DNA of 64,000 bases from Nocardia suismassiliense (GCF_900269665.1 NZ_LT985361.1:2848514-2912513), one strand, 5' to 3'. Positions 11,381 through 22,062 are shown, counted from the first letter of the stretch. The notes: a model not told the origin generated them from the letters alone. Numbers and translations are program-made.

Positions 11381-11809
11381 GTGGTGTCGAACAGTGCGCA
11401 CGACGAGCAGATGTGGAACCGGTTGATCGCCCTGCATGCCCAGGTGGAGGGTCGGTTGGCGGCGGCGGTGCAGCGTGGGCACGGCCTCGGACTCTCGGAG
11501 TTCCGGGCCCTCGGCTTCCTGGCCGAGGCGCCCGACGGCGAACTGCGGATGCAGGATCTGTCCGCGCGGTTGGGCCTGAATCAGAGTTCGGTGACCAGGC
11601 TGGTCGGCAGGCTCGATGTCGCCGGACTGGCCTATCGGGATCTGTGCCCGGATGATCGGCGCGGCGTCTACACGGTGATCACCGACAAAGGGCGCGAACG
11701 GCTCCGGTCCGCCGGGGACACCTACCGCGACACGCTGACCGCCGCACTCGACGAATCCGACAGCGACACCGTGGCCGCCCTGCGTAATGCCGAGGTCCGA
11801 CTGTTATAA
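11381..11809 (+). CDS. MarR family transcriptional regulator
   Basis: 142 residues. Winged helix: [39 protein letters not shown] recognition helix, wing [18 protein letters not shown]. Two GTG codons at 11381 and 11384; TACACA at 11372-11377 lies 6 nt before the second, so 11384 may be a leaderless start. The gene ends inside the promoter of hisI, whose ATG is 8 bp downstream. A role in hisI control is possible only by proximity. Confidence 0.85.
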   Translation: MVSNSAHDEQMWNRLIALHAQVEGRLAAAVQRGHGLGLSEFRALGFLAEAPDGELRMQDLSARLGLNQSSVTRLVGRLDVAGLAYRDLCPDDRRGVYTVITDKGRERLRSAGDTYRDTLTAALDESDSDTVAALRNAEVRLL

Positions 11810-11816
11810 CGGTGCC

Positions 11817-12164
11817 ATGACTCTCGACCCTGCTATCGCCGCCCGCCTCAAGCGCAACGACGCGGGCCTGGTCGCCGCGGTCGCGCAGGAACGCGGCACC
11901 GGTGACGTGCTGATGGTCGCGTGGATGGACGACGAGGCGCTGGCCCGCACTTTGGAAACGCGCAAGGCGACGTACTACTCGCGCTCGCGCCAGCAGTACT
12001 GGGTCAAGGGGGAGACCTCCGGCCACACCCAATACGTGCACGAGGTTCGGCTCGACTGTGATGGTGACACCATCCTCTTGGTCGTCGACCAGGAGGGCGC
12101 GGCCTGCCACACCGGAACGCACACCTGCTTCGACTCCGACGTTCTGTTGGCCGACCCGGCCTAA
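11817..12164 (+). CDS. hisI: phosphoribosyl-AMP cyclohydrolase
   Basis: 115 residues, monofunctional HisI. Opens the adenine ring of PR-AMP in histidine synthesis. Conserved [43 protein letters not shown], and zinc cysteines in [10 protein letters not shown]. The ATG follows TATAAC (11805-11810) by 6 nt, so it has its own leaderless promoter overlapping the MarR stop codon. This would let hisI be transcribed apart from the rest of the his genes. Confidence 0.97.
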   Translation: MTLDPAIAARLKRNDAGLVAAVAQERGTGDVLMVAWMDDEALARTLETRKATYYSRSRQQYWVKGETSGHTQYVHEVRLDCDGDTILLVVDQEGAACHTGTHTCFDSDVLLADPA

Positions 12165-12219
12165 CCGGGTCCTGTGTCGAAGTCCCATCCGGCGCCCCCG
12201 GCCGGATTCGACGCTGGGC

Positions 12220-12717
12220 CTAGGTCTCCGAAGACCGATCTTCCTGGCCGGATCCGGGGGAGCGACTCAACGCATCGGTGAGGTGATCGGCGAGCAGCTC
12301 GCTCAATTCCGCCAGCTGCGCAGTCTGTTCCGGCTCCAGCCCGTCGAAAACCAGGTGGCGCACCGCATCCAGATAACCGGGCGCCGCCTCGATGACCTTG
12401 TGGTAGCCGTCGTCTGTCAGTACCGCCTGCACGCCACGGCGCCCGGCGGTAGCGGAGCGCTCCGCCCAGCCCATCCGCTCCAGCTTCGATACGACATGCG
12501 AAAGCCGTGATAGCGATGCATTTGCCTTGTGGGCGAGGTCACTCATCTGCAGCCGATGGCCAGGTTCCTCGGACAACAGGGTCAAAACCCAATACTCGAA
12601 ATGGGTGACACCTGATTCGCGCTGCAGCTGGGTATCCAAAGCGCCTGGTAGGCGGGTCATCAGCGCAACAATCGCGCGCCATGCTCGTTGTTCAACCGGG
12701 TCGAGCCACTTCGTCAC
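12220..12717 (-). CDS. MarR family transcriptional regulator
   Basis: 165 residues. Typical MarR: WRAIVALMTRLPGALDTQLQ dimer helix, FEYWVLTLLSEEPGHRLQMSDLAH, recognition helix KANASLSRLSHVVSKLERMG, wing ATAGRRGVQAVLTDDGY. The C-terminus carries an acidic/Ser tail. The upstream AT-richer stretch (12740-12780, with GTTAGTAAGCCTACC) may hold its operator. Convergent with hisI. Confidence 0.85.
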   Translation of the reverse strand: MTKWLDPVEQRAWRAIVALMTRLPGALDTQLQRESGVTHFEYWVLTLLSEEPGHRLQMSDLAHKANASLSRLSHVVSKLERMGWAERSATAGRRGVQAVLTDDGYHKVIEAAPGYLDAVRHLVFDGLEPEQTAQLAELSELLADHLTDALSRSPGSGQEDRSSET

Positions 12718-12861
12718 TGTGTGCCTTCTTTCAAGCCAAGTGACGTGGTTTTGTTAGTAAGCCTACCGATTATTGAAAAGCATGTTCACAGTCACCCGTG
12801 ACTCCGAGTTTGCCACGACTTCGCTCGCCCGTCATGAAGTTGCTAAGGAGCGTGAGCTCAC

Positions 12862-13434
12862 TCACAAACCGTCGGGCCGCGTCATGGCGCTGTCGGCAGG
12901 GTTAGCTGGAGCGGTCTGCCGCTTCGGATGCCTGCGCCGCCCCCAGCGCGGGACGACCAGGAACAGCGCCGCGAGGAAGACCGCGGCCGCGGCGATCGCA
13001 CCGGCCATCGTGGCACCGCGGAAGGCGGGCGCGTCGACATCGAGGATGCGCTGCCCGGCATGCGCTGCGTTGCTGCCGCCGAGCACGATGGTCAGCGTCA
13101 TCAGATTGGGAATCGCGACGAGTACCGCGATGACGACCGCCGCACCGGCCATGAACCGGCCACCCTTGCGCTTCCACACGCGCACCGCGAACAGCAGCAG
13201 GAACAGCGGGACGACCGTGCACACACCGCCGAAGACCAGCCCCCAGCCGATGCCCTTGCTGAAGCTGCCGTTGACCATCTCCGCGATCCGCTGCGCCCAC
13301 CAGCGCGGGATGAAGGCGGACAGGATGAAGTAGGCGATGAACAAAAGGGCGAGAACCGCAAGCCCGCCGACGGCCCAGGTCTTCCAGGCCGGCCCGGTCG
13401 ATTTTTGCTGCAGCTGTCCGTCGGTCGCAGTCAT
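12862..13434 (-). CDS. integral membrane protein of unknown function
   Basis: 190 residues with four hydrophobic helices (about 20-45, 65-88, 92-117, 143-166). It has a conserved-looking amphipathic segment with RWWAQRIAEMVNGSFSKGIGWG between helices 1 and 2 and a basic C-terminus (RWGRRRHPKRQ). Similar predicted permease-like proteins occur in Nocardia and Rhodococcus; no function can be assigned. Same strand as the downstream MarR gene, 144 bp apart. Confidence 0.7.
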   Translation of the reverse strand: MTATDGQLQQKSTGPAWKTWAVGGLAVLALLFIAYFILSAFIPRWWAQRIAEMVNGSFSKGIGWGLVFGGVCTVVPLFLLLFAVRVWKRKGGRFMAGAAVVIAVLVAIPNLMTLTIVLGGSNAAHAGQRILDVDAPAFRGATMAGAIAAAAVFLAALFLVVPRWGRRRHPKRQTAPANPADSAMTRPDGL

Positions 13435-13516
13435 GGGGCCAGCGTAAGCCGGATGTGTGCGGAAACGGGCTGTTCGCCTCGGCGTTTCGGCCTGCGGACG
13501 TCCCGGTGGCCGGAAA

Positions 13517-13978
13517 CTAGCTCGCGCGCTCGCGCAGGAATTTCAGCGCCTCGTCGGCGTGCACGTTGGCCCGCAGCTCGCCGCTGATGATCTTGCGCAC
13601 GGTGCGGTCCTGATCGATGACGAAGGTCTGGCGTTTCACCGGCGCCAGCTTGCCGAGCAGCCCGCGCTTCACGCCGAACTGCGCGGCGACCGTGCCGTCG
13701 GGGTCGGAGAGCAGGGGGTAGCCGAGGCGCTGTTTGTCGGCGAAACCCGCCTGGGTGTCGACGCCGTCGGCGCTGATGCCCGCGCACGAGGCGCCGAGCG
13801 CGGCGAAATCGGCGGCCACGTCCCGGAAGTGGCAGGCCTCGGCCGTGCACACCGGCGTGTTCGCGGCGGGGTAGAAGAACAGGACCAGCGGACCGTCCGC
13901 GAGCAACGCGTCGAGCGAACGGGGCGTGCCTGATTGATCGGGGAGCTCGAACTGGGGAGCGAGCTGTCCTGTCTGCAT
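13517..13978 (-). CDS. bcp: peroxiredoxin, BCP/PrxQ type
   Basis: 153 residues from the ATG at 13978, which begins MQTGQLAPQFELPDQSG, the conserved start; the in-frame codon at 14002 would add eight non-conserved residues. Thiol peroxidase that reduces peroxides using thioredoxin-type partners. Peroxidatic Cys44 in YPAANTPVCT and resolving Cys49 (CTAEAC) four residues apart, the atypical 2-Cys PrxQ arrangement. Position upstream of trpE equals bcpB (Rv1608c), including the minus orientation. Confidence 0.94.
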   Translation of the reverse strand: MQTGQLAPQFELPDQSGTPRSLDALLADGPLVLFFYPAANTPVCTAEACHFRDVAADFAALGASCAGISADGVDTQAGFADKQRLGYPLLSDPDGTVAAQFGVKRGLLGKLAPVKRQTFVIDQDRTVRKIISGELRANVHADEALKFLRERAS

Positions 13979-14096
13979 GGAAAGGGACAGTACCGGGCAC
14001 ATGTCGCACCCGGTACCGCACCGTTGCGGCTCAATTGCGCACTCCCGCCTTCGCGGTGGCCAGAGCTGACCTGCTGACGGACTACGCGGCTGCGCC

Positions 14097-14390
14097 CTAC
14101 ACGCCGAGCAGGGCCGCCACTTCGGGGTTCTTGATCTGCATGACGTCGAGAATGCCGTGCGCGCGCAGGAACGGCCTCAGTTCCTTGATGCGGTCGGCGT
14201 GCGTGGCGTACTCGTCCGGAAAATGGTTCTTGTCCAGGGATTCGAGCGCCTTCGCGTAGGTGACGAAGGTGGCTAGTGCATTCGGGGCACCCTGGGGGCC
14301 TGTCTTCGACTGCAGACCGACCATCCGTGGGGGCTGGCTCGGCGCACCGCCCGGGGCGGCGTGCCTGCCCTCCGGTTGCGAGGGGTACAT
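14097..14390 (-). CDS. small conserved hypothetical protein
   Basis: 97 residues, beginning MYPSQPEGRHAAPGG. The Pro/Gly-rich N-terminus is followed by a helical part (ALATFVTYAKALESLDKN, YATHADRIKELRPFLRAHG) and ends NPEVAALLGV. AGGAG precedes the ATG. No signal peptide or membrane helix. I do not recognise the family; it is soluble and probably alpha-helical. The longer upstream frame is not supported. Confidence 0.55.
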   Translation of the reverse strand: MYPSQPEGRHAAPGGAPSQPPRMVGLQSKTGPQGAPNALATFVTYAKALESLDKNHFPDEYATHADRIKELRPFLRAHGILDVMQIKNPEVAALLGV

Positions 14391-14628
14391 CAGTTGTCTC
14401 CTCTCGATCATGGGATACCGCGTGCGAGATGGAACGGAGCGAGTGTAAAGACGCCCGTCACACGGCGATCGGGGGCATGAGAACCGGGCGGTCGAGTTTG
14501 TTACTGGAGTGGTGGATGTGGTTCGCGCCGTCCGGGCCCGGCGCGTTCGTGGTGGTCGAAACCGGTATCGGCGCGGCCGCCCGGGGTGCGCCGCAGGGCC
14601 TGTCGGTGTGGCCTGGGATGATGTGACC

Positions 14629-16176
14629 ATGCAAGGCGCGTCGACTCCCACCACCACGACCCGCGAACAGTTTCACCAGCTGGCCGCGGAACATCGAGTG
14701 GTACCGGTGACCCGAAAGGTGTTGGCGGACTCCGAAACTCCGCTCTCCGCCTACCGCAAACTGGCCGACGATCGGGCGGGAACGTTCCTGTTCGAGTCGG
14801 CGGAGAACGGGCGATCGTGGTCGCGCTGGTCGTTCATCGGCGCGGGCAGCCCCTCGGCCCTGACGGTGGTCGACGGCGAAGCGGCCTGGTTGGGCAACAT
14901 CCCGGTGGACGCGCCCTCGGGCGGCGATCCGCTGGTCGCGCTGCGCGAAACTCTCGAACTGCTGAAGACCGAGCGACTGCCGGGCCTGCCCCCGCTGACC
15001 GGCGGCATGGTCGGCTACCTCGGCTACGACGCGGTCCGCCGGATCGAACGGCTGCCGAACCTGGCGCTCGACGATCTGCAACTGCCGGAAATGGTGCTGC
15101 TGCTCGCCACCGACCTCGCCGCCTTCGACCACCACGAAGGCGCGATCACGCTGATCGCCAACGCCGTCAACTGGAACGGCACCGCAGAGCGGGTCGACGA
15201 GGCGTATGACGACGCGGTCGCCCGGCTGGACCGGATGACCGAGGCGCTCGGCGCCCCCGCACCGTCCACCGTGTCGGTCTTCGATCGACCGGAGCCGGAG
15301 TTCCGGCGCAGGCGCACCACCGAGGAGTTCGGCGCGGGCGTGCGCCGCCTGGTCAAGGAGATCGAGGCGGGCGAGGCGTTCCAGGTGGTGCTCTCGCAGC
15401 GCTTCGAAATGGATTACGACGGCGCGCCACTGGACCTGTACCGGATGTTGCGCGCGTCGAACCCGAGCCCGTACATGTACCTGCTGCACGTGCCCAACGG
15501 CGACGGCGGCACCGCATTCTCCATCGTCGGCTCCAGCCCGGAATCGCTGGTCACCGTGAAGGAGGGCGTGGCGACCACCCATCCGATCGCGGGCACCCGC
15601 TGGCGCGGCGCCACCGAAGAGGACGACCTGCTGCTGGAGAAGGGCCTGCTGGCCGACGAGAAGGAGAACGCCGAGCACCTGATGCTCGTCGACCTCGGCC
15701 GCAACGACCTCGGGCGGGTCTGCCAGCCGGGCACGGTGCGGGTCACCGAGTACCGGCACATCGAGCGCTACAGCCATGTGATGCACCTGGTTTCGACGGT
15801 GTCGGGCCGGCTCGCCGCGGGCAAGATCGCGCTCGACGCGGTGAACGCTTGTTTCCCGGCGGGCACGCTGTCCGGTGCGCCGAAGGTGCGCGCGATGGAG
15901 CTCATCGAGGAACTCGAACCCACCCGCCGCGGCGTCTACGGCGGCGTCGTCGGCTACCTCGACTTCGCGGGCGACGCGGACACCGCGATCGCCATCCGCA
16001 CCGCGTTGCTGAAGGACGGCACCGCCTACGTCCAGGCGGGTGCGGGCATCGTCGCAGACTCGGTCGCCGAGTACGAGGATGTCGAGGCGCGCAACAAGGC
16101 GATGGCGGTGCTCAAGGCGATCGCCGCGGCGAAAACGGTCCGCGCGTACGGCGCGACGAACGGCGAGCACGCATGA
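14629..16176 (+). CDS. trpE: anthranilate synthase component I
   Basis: 515 residues. Makes anthranilate from chorismate with ammonia from TrpG (not in this window). N-terminal feedback domain has [18 protein letters not shown]. The chorismate-binding core includes [58 protein letters not shown] and [28 protein letters not shown] at 14617-14622 lies 6 nt before the ATG, a candidate leaderless promoter. No tryptophan-rich leader peptide was seen upstream. ATGA overlap with the next gene. Confidence 0.97.
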   Translation: MQGASTPTTTTREQFHQLAAEHRVVPVTRKVLADSETPLSAYRKLADDRAGTFLFESAENGRSWSRWSFIGAGSPSALTVVDGEAAWLGNIPVDAPSGGDPLVALRETLELLKTERLPGLPPLTGGMVGYLGYDAVRRIERLPNLALDDLQLPEMVLLLATDLAAFDHHEGAITLIANAVNWNGTAERVDEAYDDAVARLDRMTEALGAPAPSTVSVFDRPEPEFRRRRTTEEFGAGVRRLVKEIEAGEAFQVVLSQRFEMDYDGAPLDLYRMLRASNPSPYMYLLHVPNGDGGTAFSIVGSSPESLVTVKEGVATTHPIAGTRWRGATEEDDLLLEKGLLADEKENAEHLMLVDLGRNDLGRVCQPGTVRVTEYRHIERYSHVMHLVSTVSGRLAAGKIALDAVNACFPAGTLSGAPKVRAMELIEELEPTRRGVYGGVVGYLDFAGDADTAIAIRTALLKDGTAYVQAGAGIVADSVAEYEDVEARNKAMAVLKAIAAAKTVRAYGATNGEHA

Positions 16177-16979
16177 CGGCAGCCGAGTCCGGCGGCGACA
16201 CCGTTGACGACAAAAACGCGTCTGTTCCCGACCCCGACCTCGTCACTCCGGAGACCGCCGGTGCCGAGACAGCGGCCACTCCCGAAACGCGGCGCAAATC
16301 CCCGGTCGGGCCCCTCGTCCTGCTCGCCTTCGCGGCCGTCGCCCTCTGGGGTTCCTCGCGCATGACCTGGGTGACCGTCACCTCCTCCGACGGCCTCACC
16401 GAACCACGCACCGACCGCCTCAACGGCGGCGTCTGGTTCGGCGCGCTCACCCCGCTGGCCCTGGTGCTGCTGGCGTCCATCGCCGCGGTACTGGCCACGC
16501 GTGGCTGGCTGCGCCGCACCCTCGGCGTGCTCATCGCCTTGGTCGCCGCGGTGGCCGCCGTGCCTGCCTTCGCCCTGCTCACCAACTCCGGCAAGGTCGC
16601 CGAACGCGCCGCCAAGCTGGCCGAGCTCCCGGCCAGAGCACAGGTGGGGGAGGCGACCACGTCGCTGCTCCCGGCCGTACTGGCGCTGCTCGGCGCGCTG
16701 GCGGCGTTCGCGGCGGGCGGCTTGCTCACCCGGATGCCGCAGGACACCGCCCGCCTGTCCGGCAAGTACGACAACCCGGCCTTCCGCCGGGCCGACGCCA
16801 CCGAACAGGTGAGCAAGCAGCGCACCGAGTCCGCGACCGGCGCCGAACAGAACCAGCTCTCCGAACGTGTGCTGTGGGACGCGTTGGACGCGGGCACCGA
16901 CCCGACCGACGACACCGCGAACTCCGGTGGGCGCACCGGCGATCCGGACCAGGGCGAGGCAGGCGGACGTGTGCGCTGA
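16173..16979 (+). CDS. Trp biosynthesis-associated membrane protein
   Basis: 268 residues. The hydrophilic N-terminus (about 45 residues) is followed by four helices (about 47-65, 90-110, 114-135, 167-188) with the marker [11 protein letters not shown] after helix 1, then a long hydrophilic tail. This is the TIGR02234 family located between trpE and trpC in actinobacteria (Rv1610 in M. tuberculosis). Role unproven; position suggests a link to tryptophan synthesis or transport. ATG overlaps the trpE stop. Confidence 0.9.
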   Translation: MTAAESGGDTVDDKNASVPDPDLVTPETAGAETAATPETRRKSPVGPLVLLAFAAVALWGSSRMTWVTVTSSDGLTEPRTDRLNGGVWFGALTPLALVLLASIAAVLATRGWLRRTLGVLIALVAAVAAVPAFALLTNSGKVAERAAKLAELPARAQVGEATTSLLPAVLALLGALAAFAAGGLLTRMPQDTARLSGKYDNPAFRRADATEQVSKQRTESATGAEQNQLSERVLWDALDAGTDPTDDTANSGGRTGDPDQGEAGGRVR

Positions 16980-17162
16980 GCGATTCGCGCGCGTCGACTG
17001 TGGCGGTTCACACCTTGTGCGCGGACTGGGTGCCTGGGCCACAACAAGCCCCGGCGCAAACGCGGGCGGGACGTCCATTTATTCTTTGTCAGCATCGGTG
17101 AGACAGCGCCTGGGGGGATTCTCAGGCAGCAAGTCCGTCTCCCCAGAAAGGATTCGAGCCAG

Positions 17163-17981
17163 ATGACGGTACTCGACTCGATTCTCGACGGGGTCCGCGC
17201 GGATGTGGCCGCTCGGGAAGCCCTCCTCGATTTCCAGGCGATCAAGGCGGCCGCCGCGGCGGCCGCAAGCCCGCTCGACGCACGCGCGGCCCTGCTCGAA
17301 GACGGCATCGGCGTCATCGCCGAGGTGAAGCGGGCCAGCCCCTCCAAGGGTGAACTCGCCGACATCCCCGACCCGGCCAGCCTGGCCAAGGCGTACGAGG
17401 ACGGCGGCGCGCGGATCATCAGCGTGCTCACCGAGGGCCGGCGCTTCCACGGGTCGCTGGAAGACCTGGACGCGGTGCGCGCCACCGTGAACATCCCGAT
17501 CCTGCGTAAGGACTTCGTCGTCGGGCCGTACCAGATCCACGAGGCCCGCGCGCACGGCGCCGACGTGATCCTGCTGATCGTCGCGGCGCTCGAGCAGGAC
17601 GTGCTGTCCTCGCTCATCGACCGCACCGAATCGCTCGGCATGACCGCGCTGGTCGAGGTGCACACCGAGGAAGAGGCGGATCGCGCGCTCGAGGCTGGCG
17701 CCTCGGTGATCGGCGTGAACGCCCGCAATCTCAAGACCCTGGAAGTCGACCGGGACGTGTTCGCCCGGATCGCGCCCGGTCTGCCCACCGAGGTCATCCG
17801 GATCGCCGAATCCGGCATCCGCGGCACCGCCGACCTGCTCGCCTACGCGGGCGCGGGCGCGGACGCCGTTCTCGTCGGCGAAGGCTTGGTGACCAGCGGT
17901 GACCCCCGCGCGGCCGTGTCCGAGCTGGTGACCGCGGGCACCCACCCGTCCTGCCCGAAGCCGGCGCGGCGGGGCCGGTGA
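17163..17981 (+). CDS. trpC: indole-3-glycerol phosphate synthase
   Basis: 272 residues, barrel enzyme closing the indole ring from CdRP. Motifs: [15 protein letters not shown] (catalytic Lys), [64 protein letters not shown] and AVLVGEGLV. Preceded by 183 bp with no gene, so it may have its own promoter. GTGA overlap with trpB. Confidence 0.97.
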   Translation: MTVLDSILDGVRADVAAREALLDFQAIKAAAAAAASPLDARAALLEDGIGVIAEVKRASPSKGELADIPDPASLAKAYEDGGARIISVLTEGRRFHGSLEDLDAVRATVNIPILRKDFVVGPYQIHEARAHGADVILLIVAALEQDVLSSLIDRTESLGMTALVEVHTEEEADRALEAGASVIGVNARNLKTLEVDRDVFARIAPGLPTEVIRIAESGIRGTADLLAYAGAGADAVLVGEGLVTSGDPRAAVSELVTAGTHPSCPKPARRGR

Positions 17982-19240
17982 CCGGGGTGACAGAGCTACC
18001 CAAGGCCAGCGACGGCGTCGCACACCGCAGCGCGCACGAACCCGATACCGGCGGCCACTTCGGCGTCTACGGCGGCAGGCACGTCCCCGAGGCGCTGATG
18101 GCGGTCATCGAGGACGTCACCGCGATGTACGAGAAGTCGCGGCTCGACCCGGACTTCCTCAACGAGCTGGACCGGTTGCAGCGCGACTACACCGGCCGCC
18201 CGTCGCCGGTGTTCGAATGCACCAGGCTCGCCGAGCACGCGGGCGGCGCGCGCATCCTGCTCAAGCGGGAAGACCTGAACCACACCGGTTCTCACAAGAT
18301 CAACAATGTGCTCGGCCAGGCGCTGCTCGCCAAGCGGATGGGCAAGACCCGGGTCATCGCGGAGACCGGCGCCGGCCAGCACGGCGTCGCCACCGCGACC
18401 GCCTGCGCGCTGCTCGGCCTGGACTGCGTCGTCTACATGGGCGCCGTCGACACCGCCCGGCAAGCGCTGAACGTGGCGCGCATGCGGCTGCTCGGCGCCG
18501 AGGTCATCTCGGTGACCACCGGTTCGCAGACGCTCAAGGACGCGATCAACGAGGCGCTGCGCGACTGGGTCAGCAACGCCGACGACACCTACTACTGCTT
18601 CGGCACCGCCGCGGGCCCGCACCCGTTCCCCATGCTGGTGCGCGACTTCCAGCGGGTCATCGGCCTGGAGGCCAGGGTGCAGGTGCAGGAGTCCACCGGG
18701 CAACTGCCCGACGCGGTCGTGGCCTGCGTCGGCGGCGGCTCCAACGCCATCGGCATCTTCCACGCCTTCCTCGACGACCCCGACGTCCGGCTGGTCGGCT
18801 ACGAGGCGGCCGGTGACGGCGTCGAAACCGGCAGGCACGCGGCCACTTTCACCGGCGGCACGCCCGGCGCGTTCCAGGGCGCCTACTCGTACCTGCTGCA
18901 GGACGAGGACGGCCAGACCATCGACTCGCACTCCATCTCGGCCGGTCTGGACTACCCCGGCGTCGGCCCCGAACACGCTCTGCTCAAGGACATCGGCCGC
19001 GCCGAATACCGCCCCATCACCGATACCGAGGCGATGGACGCGCTGCTGCTGCTCAGCCGCAGCGAGGGCATCATCCCGGCGATCGAGTCCGCACACGCCG
19101 TCGCAGGCGCGCTGCAACTGGGCAAGGAACTCGGCCCCGGCTCGATCATCCTGGTGAACCTGTCCGGTCGCGGTGACAAGGACATGGATACGGCGGCGCG
19201 CTGGTTCGGGTTGATCGATGAGAAGGACGAACAGAAGTGA
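17978..19240 (+). CDS. trpB: tryptophan synthase beta subunit
   Basis: 420 residues. PLP enzyme joining indole and serine. [14 protein letters not shown] at the N-terminus, PLP Lys in [48 protein letters not shown] (phosphate loop) and [12 protein letters not shown] start in the overlap with trpC; stop overlaps the trpA GTG (GTGA). Subunits form the alpha2beta2 complex with TrpA. Confidence 0.98.
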   Translation: MTGVTELPKASDGVAHRSAHEPDTGGHFGVYGGRHVPEALMAVIEDVTAMYEKSRLDPDFLNELDRLQRDYTGRPSPVFECTRLAEHAGGARILLKREDLNHTGSHKINNVLGQALLAKRMGKTRVIAETGAGQHGVATATACALLGLDCVVYMGAVDTARQALNVARMRLLGAEVISVTTGSQTLKDAINEALRDWVSNADDTYYCFGTAAGPHPFPMLVRDFQRVIGLEARVQVQESTGQLPDAVVACVGGGSNAIGIFHAFLDDPDVRLVGYEAAGDGVETGRHAATFTGGTPGAFQGAYSYLLQDEDGQTIDSHSISAGLDYPGVGPEHALLKDIGRAEYRPITDTEAMDALLLLSRSEGIIPAIESAHAVAGALQLGKELGPGSIILVNLSGRGDKDMDTAARWFGLIDEKDEQK

Positions 19241-20037
19241 GCCAGCAGTCCCGTCTCGCCAATACGTTTGCCGCGACCCGTGGTGAGGGCCGTGCCGCGC
19301 TCATCGGTTACCTGCCCGCGGGCTATCCCGATCTCGCCGGTTCCATCGAGGTCTGCCGCGCCATGGTCGAATCCGGTTGCGACATCGTCGAAGTCGGCGT
19401 CGCCTACTCCGATCCGGTGATGGACGGCCCGACCATCCAGGCCGCCGCCGATCAGGCGCTGCGCGGCGGTGTGCGGGTGCGCGACGTGTTCTCCGTGGTC
19501 GAGGCGATCACCTCGGCGGGCGGTCAGGCCGTGGTGATGAGCTACTGGAACCCGGTGCTGAAGTACGGCGTCGACAACTTCGCGCGTGATCTCGCCGCGG
19601 CGGGTGGCGCCGGAATCATCACCCCGAACCTCATTCCGGAGGAGGCCGACGACTGGTTCGTCGCCTCGTCCACCTACAACCTCGATCGCATCTTCCTCGT
19701 CGCGCCGTCCTCCACCGAGGAGCGTCTGGTCAAGACTTTGGAAGCGTCGCGCGGTTTCGTGTACGCGGCCTCGACCATGGGCGTCACCGGCGCGCGCGAT
19801 GTGGTGTCCTCGGCCGCGCCCGCACTGTGCGCGCGCATCCGGGCGCATTCCGACATCCCGATCGGCGTCGGCCTCGGCGTCCGTTCCGGCGCGCAGGCGG
19901 CCGAAATCGCTTCCTACGCAGACGGAGTCATCGTGGGTTCGGCGTTGGTCACCGCCGCGGGCGAGAGCCTGGACGCGGTTCGTGCGCTCACCGCCGAGCT
20001 GGCCGAGGGCGTGCGTTCGGCGACCGTCGCCTCGTAA
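19237..20037 (+). CDS. trpA: tryptophan synthase alpha subunit
   Basis: 266 residues. Cleaves indole-3-glycerol phosphate to indole. Motifs: [37 protein letters not shown] with catalytic Glu and Asp, and [15 protein letters not shown]. Here VGVAYSDP replaces the usual LGVPYSDP, as in other actinobacteria. GTG start. Confidence 0.97.
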   Translation: MSQQSRLANTFAATRGEGRAALIGYLPAGYPDLAGSIEVCRAMVESGCDIVEVGVAYSDPVMDGPTIQAAADQALRGGVRVRDVFSVVEAITSAGGQAVVMSYWNPVLKYGVDNFARDLAAAGGAGIITPNLIPEEADDWFVASSTYNLDRIFLVAPSSTEERLVKTLEASRGFVYAASTMGVTGARDVVSSAAPALCARIRAHSDIPIGVGLGVRSGAQAAEIASYADGVIVGSALVTAAGESLDAVRALTAELAEGVRSATVAS

Positions 20038-20120
20038 GTACGGCCACCGCCGGTGGTGATTCCTACGCTGTACGGTGACCGCCACGGTGCGGTGGTTCCA
20101 GCGTCGCCGCGGTTCTCCGC

Positions 20121-20126
20121 TACGGT
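20121..20126 (+). promoter_or_regulatory. -10 box of leaderless lgt promoter
   Basis: TACGGT exactly 6 nt before the lgt GTG at 20133; no Shine-Dalgarno is visible. Same geometry as hisI and pykA. Confidence 0.45.
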
Positions 20127-20132
20127 GGCCCC

Positions 20133-21263
20133 GTGACCTTACAAGTCCTGGCGTACATACCCAGCCCCCCGCAGGGCGTGTGGCACATCGGTCCATTCCC
20201 GTTGCGGGCCTACGCGCTGTGCATCATCCTCGGCATCGTCGTCGCCATCTGGTGGGGCGAGCGGCGCTGGCGCGACCGCGGCGGCCAGCAGGGCGCGATC
20301 CTGGACGTCGCGATGTTCGCGGTGCCGTTCGGTCTGGTCGGCGGCCGGCTGTACCACGTCGCCACCGACTGGCAGAAGTACTTCGGCCCCGACGGTGACC
20401 CCAAGGCCGCGCTGGAGATCTGGAACGGTGGCCTCGGCATCTGGGGCGCGGTGCTGCTCGGCGGCGTCGGCGCCTGGATCGGCTGCCGGGTATACCGAAT
20501 CCCGTTGCCCGCGTTGGGCGATGCGATCGCGCCGCCGATCCTGCTCGCGCAGGCGATCGGCCGGCTCGGCAACTACTTCAACCAGGAGCTGTACGGTCGC
20601 ACCACCGACCTGCCGTGGGGCCTGGAGATCTACTTCCGCTACGACGACAACCTGAAGCCGGACGCGATGAACGGCGTCTCCAACGGTGTCGTCGACAAGG
20701 TCGTGCACCCCACGTTCCTGTACGAGCTGATCTGGAACGTGCTGATCGTGGTGCTGCTCGTGCAGCTGGACAAGCGCTACCGGATCGGGCACGGACGCCT
20801 GTTCGCGCTGTACGTCGCCGGTTACAGCTTCGGCCGCTTCTTCGTCGAGCTGATGCGCGACGACGAGGCGACCAAGCTCGCTGGAATCCGCATCAACTCG
20901 TTCACCTCCGCAATCGTATTCCTCGCGGCCATCGCCTATTTCGTGTTCGCGACCAAGGGCCGCGAGGCACCCGAGCAATTGCAACCGTCGACCGAGCGCC
21001 GTCCCTGGCCGTGGCAGATCGGTGCGTTGCGAGCGGCGGGTGCGTCGTCCGCGGGATCGGACACTGTTGTGCTGGAAAAGGATTCAGCGGAGACCGAGGG
21101 CGCGACCGCGACGGACAAAATCGAGTCGGAGTCGAGCGAAACAACCGACGCCGTGGAGAAGGACACCGCCGACCCGGCAACCAGCACCGACGCGGACGCG
21201 AGCACGGACTCGGACGAGACCACTGCCGCGTCGAAAAAAGTCGCGGATCCCGACAAGTCCTGA
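20133..21263 (+). CDS. lgt: prolipoprotein diacylglyceryl transferase
   Basis: 376 residues. Transfers diacylglycerol to the lipobox Cys of lipoproteins, including the ABC binding proteins in this window. Core of about 270 residues with seven helices: FPLRAYALCIILGI, GGRLYHVATDW, GGLGIWGAVLLGG, the signature AIGRLGNYFNQELYGR, VHPTFLYELIWN and YVAGYSFGRFFVELMRDD. The last ~100 residues are an acidic Ser/Thr/Asp/Glu-rich tail, longer than in E. coli and typical of mycolata. Hairpin terminator follows. Confidence 0.97.
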   Translation: MTLQVLAYIPSPPQGVWHIGPFPLRAYALCIILGIVVAIWWGERRWRDRGGQQGAILDVAMFAVPFGLVGGRLYHVATDWQKYFGPDGDPKAALEIWNGGLGIWGAVLLGGVGAWIGCRVYRIPLPALGDAIAPPILLAQAIGRLGNYFNQELYGRTTDLPWGLEIYFRYDDNLKPDAMNGVSNGVVDKVVHPTFLYELIWNVLIVVLLVQLDKRYRIGHGRLFALYVAGYSFGRFFVELMRDDEATKLAGIRINSFTSAIVFLAAIAYFVFATKGREAPEQLQPSTERRPWPWQIGALRAAGASSAGSDTVVLEKDSAETEGATATDKIESESSETTDAVEKDTADPATSTDADASTDSDETTAASKKVADPDKS

Positions 21264-21269
21264 ATGCGA

Positions 21270-21300
21270 CGGTGCCGCCGCCGATCACGCGGCGGCACCG
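21270..21300 (+). terminator. terminator hairpin after lgt
   Basis: Perfect 12-bp stem (CGGTGCCGCCGC / GCGGCGGCACCG) with a 7-nt loop, starting 6 bp after the lgt stop; no strong T-run. Confidence 0.65.
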
Positions 21301-21501
21301 CATTCGGTTGCTCCGAATTTCCCGCCGTCGATAACGGCGCGGCGTCCGCAGCGGATAACCCGGGGGAGTGCCGAGCGTTTACGGGGCGACAAATCACACC
21401 GGTCCGACCACAATGTCTCGTGATCGTCACGAGCATCTTCCCGCTCGGCAGATCGATCGATGCCGGGCAGAGGGTGCCCGCACGAATGAGGAGGACATTT
21501 A

Positions 21502-22032
21502 GTGACCGACCCCTACCAGCAAAACAACCCAGGATTCGGTGGACCGCAGTACGGTCCGCCCGGGACGGGGCCGGATCTCAACAAGCCGCAGGACACCGCG
21601 GCGCTCCCGCAGTTCGACGCCCAGCAGTCCGACCCCTACGCGCAGCCGCAGTTCGGCCAGCCGCCCGCCGACCAATACGGCCAGCCGCAGTACGGCCAGC
21701 CCAACCCCTACGGCCAGCAGCCGGGCGGTTACCCGCCCCAGTACGGTCCCCAGGGCTACAACCCGAACGATCCGGAAGCGCCTTACGGCCGTGACCAGTT
21801 CGGCGTCCCGCTGTCCGACAAGCAGAAGCTCGTCGCGGGCCTCCTGCAGATCTTCCTCGGAAGTTTCGGCGTCGGCCGCTTCTACCTCGGCCACAACGGA
21901 CTGGGCATCGCCCAGCTGGTCGTCAGTGCCGTCACGTGCTTCACACTCGGCTGGATCTGGGGTGTCATCGACGGCATCCTGATACTGACCGGCAAGGTGC
22001 CCGACAGTGAGGGACGTCCACTGCGCGAATGA
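21502..22032 (+). CDS. TM2 domain membrane protein with Q/P/Y-rich N-terminus
   Basis: 176 residues. Residues 1-100 are low complexity, rich in Gln, Pro, Tyr and Gly with repeated QPQFGQPP / QYGQPQYGQP motifs. Then a TM2 domain: DKQKLVAGLLQIFLGSFGVG, GRFYLGHNGLGIAQLVVS and IWGVIDGILILTGKV, two helices joined by the conserved Asp-containing turn. GTG start with GAGGAGGA upstream. Comparable to Rv1616-region membrane proteins by position. The tail could be a scaffold or condensate-like region (inference). Confidence 0.85.
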   Translation: MTDPYQQNNPGFGGPQYGPPGTGPDLNKPQDTAALPQFDAQQSDPYAQPQFGQPPADQYGQPQYGQPNPYGQQPGGYPPQYGPQGYNPNDPEAPYGRDQFGVPLSDKQKLVAGLLQIFLGSFGVGRFYLGHNGLGIAQLVVSAVTCFTLGWIWGVIDGILILTGKVPDSEGRPLRE

Positions 22033-22062
22033 CGGTGTGCTGCACGATCCGAGAACACCAGA

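Noticed and set aside
14458..16170. 570-residue minus-strand frame opposite trpE
   Set aside because: Antisense shadow; no motif, while trpE is intact.
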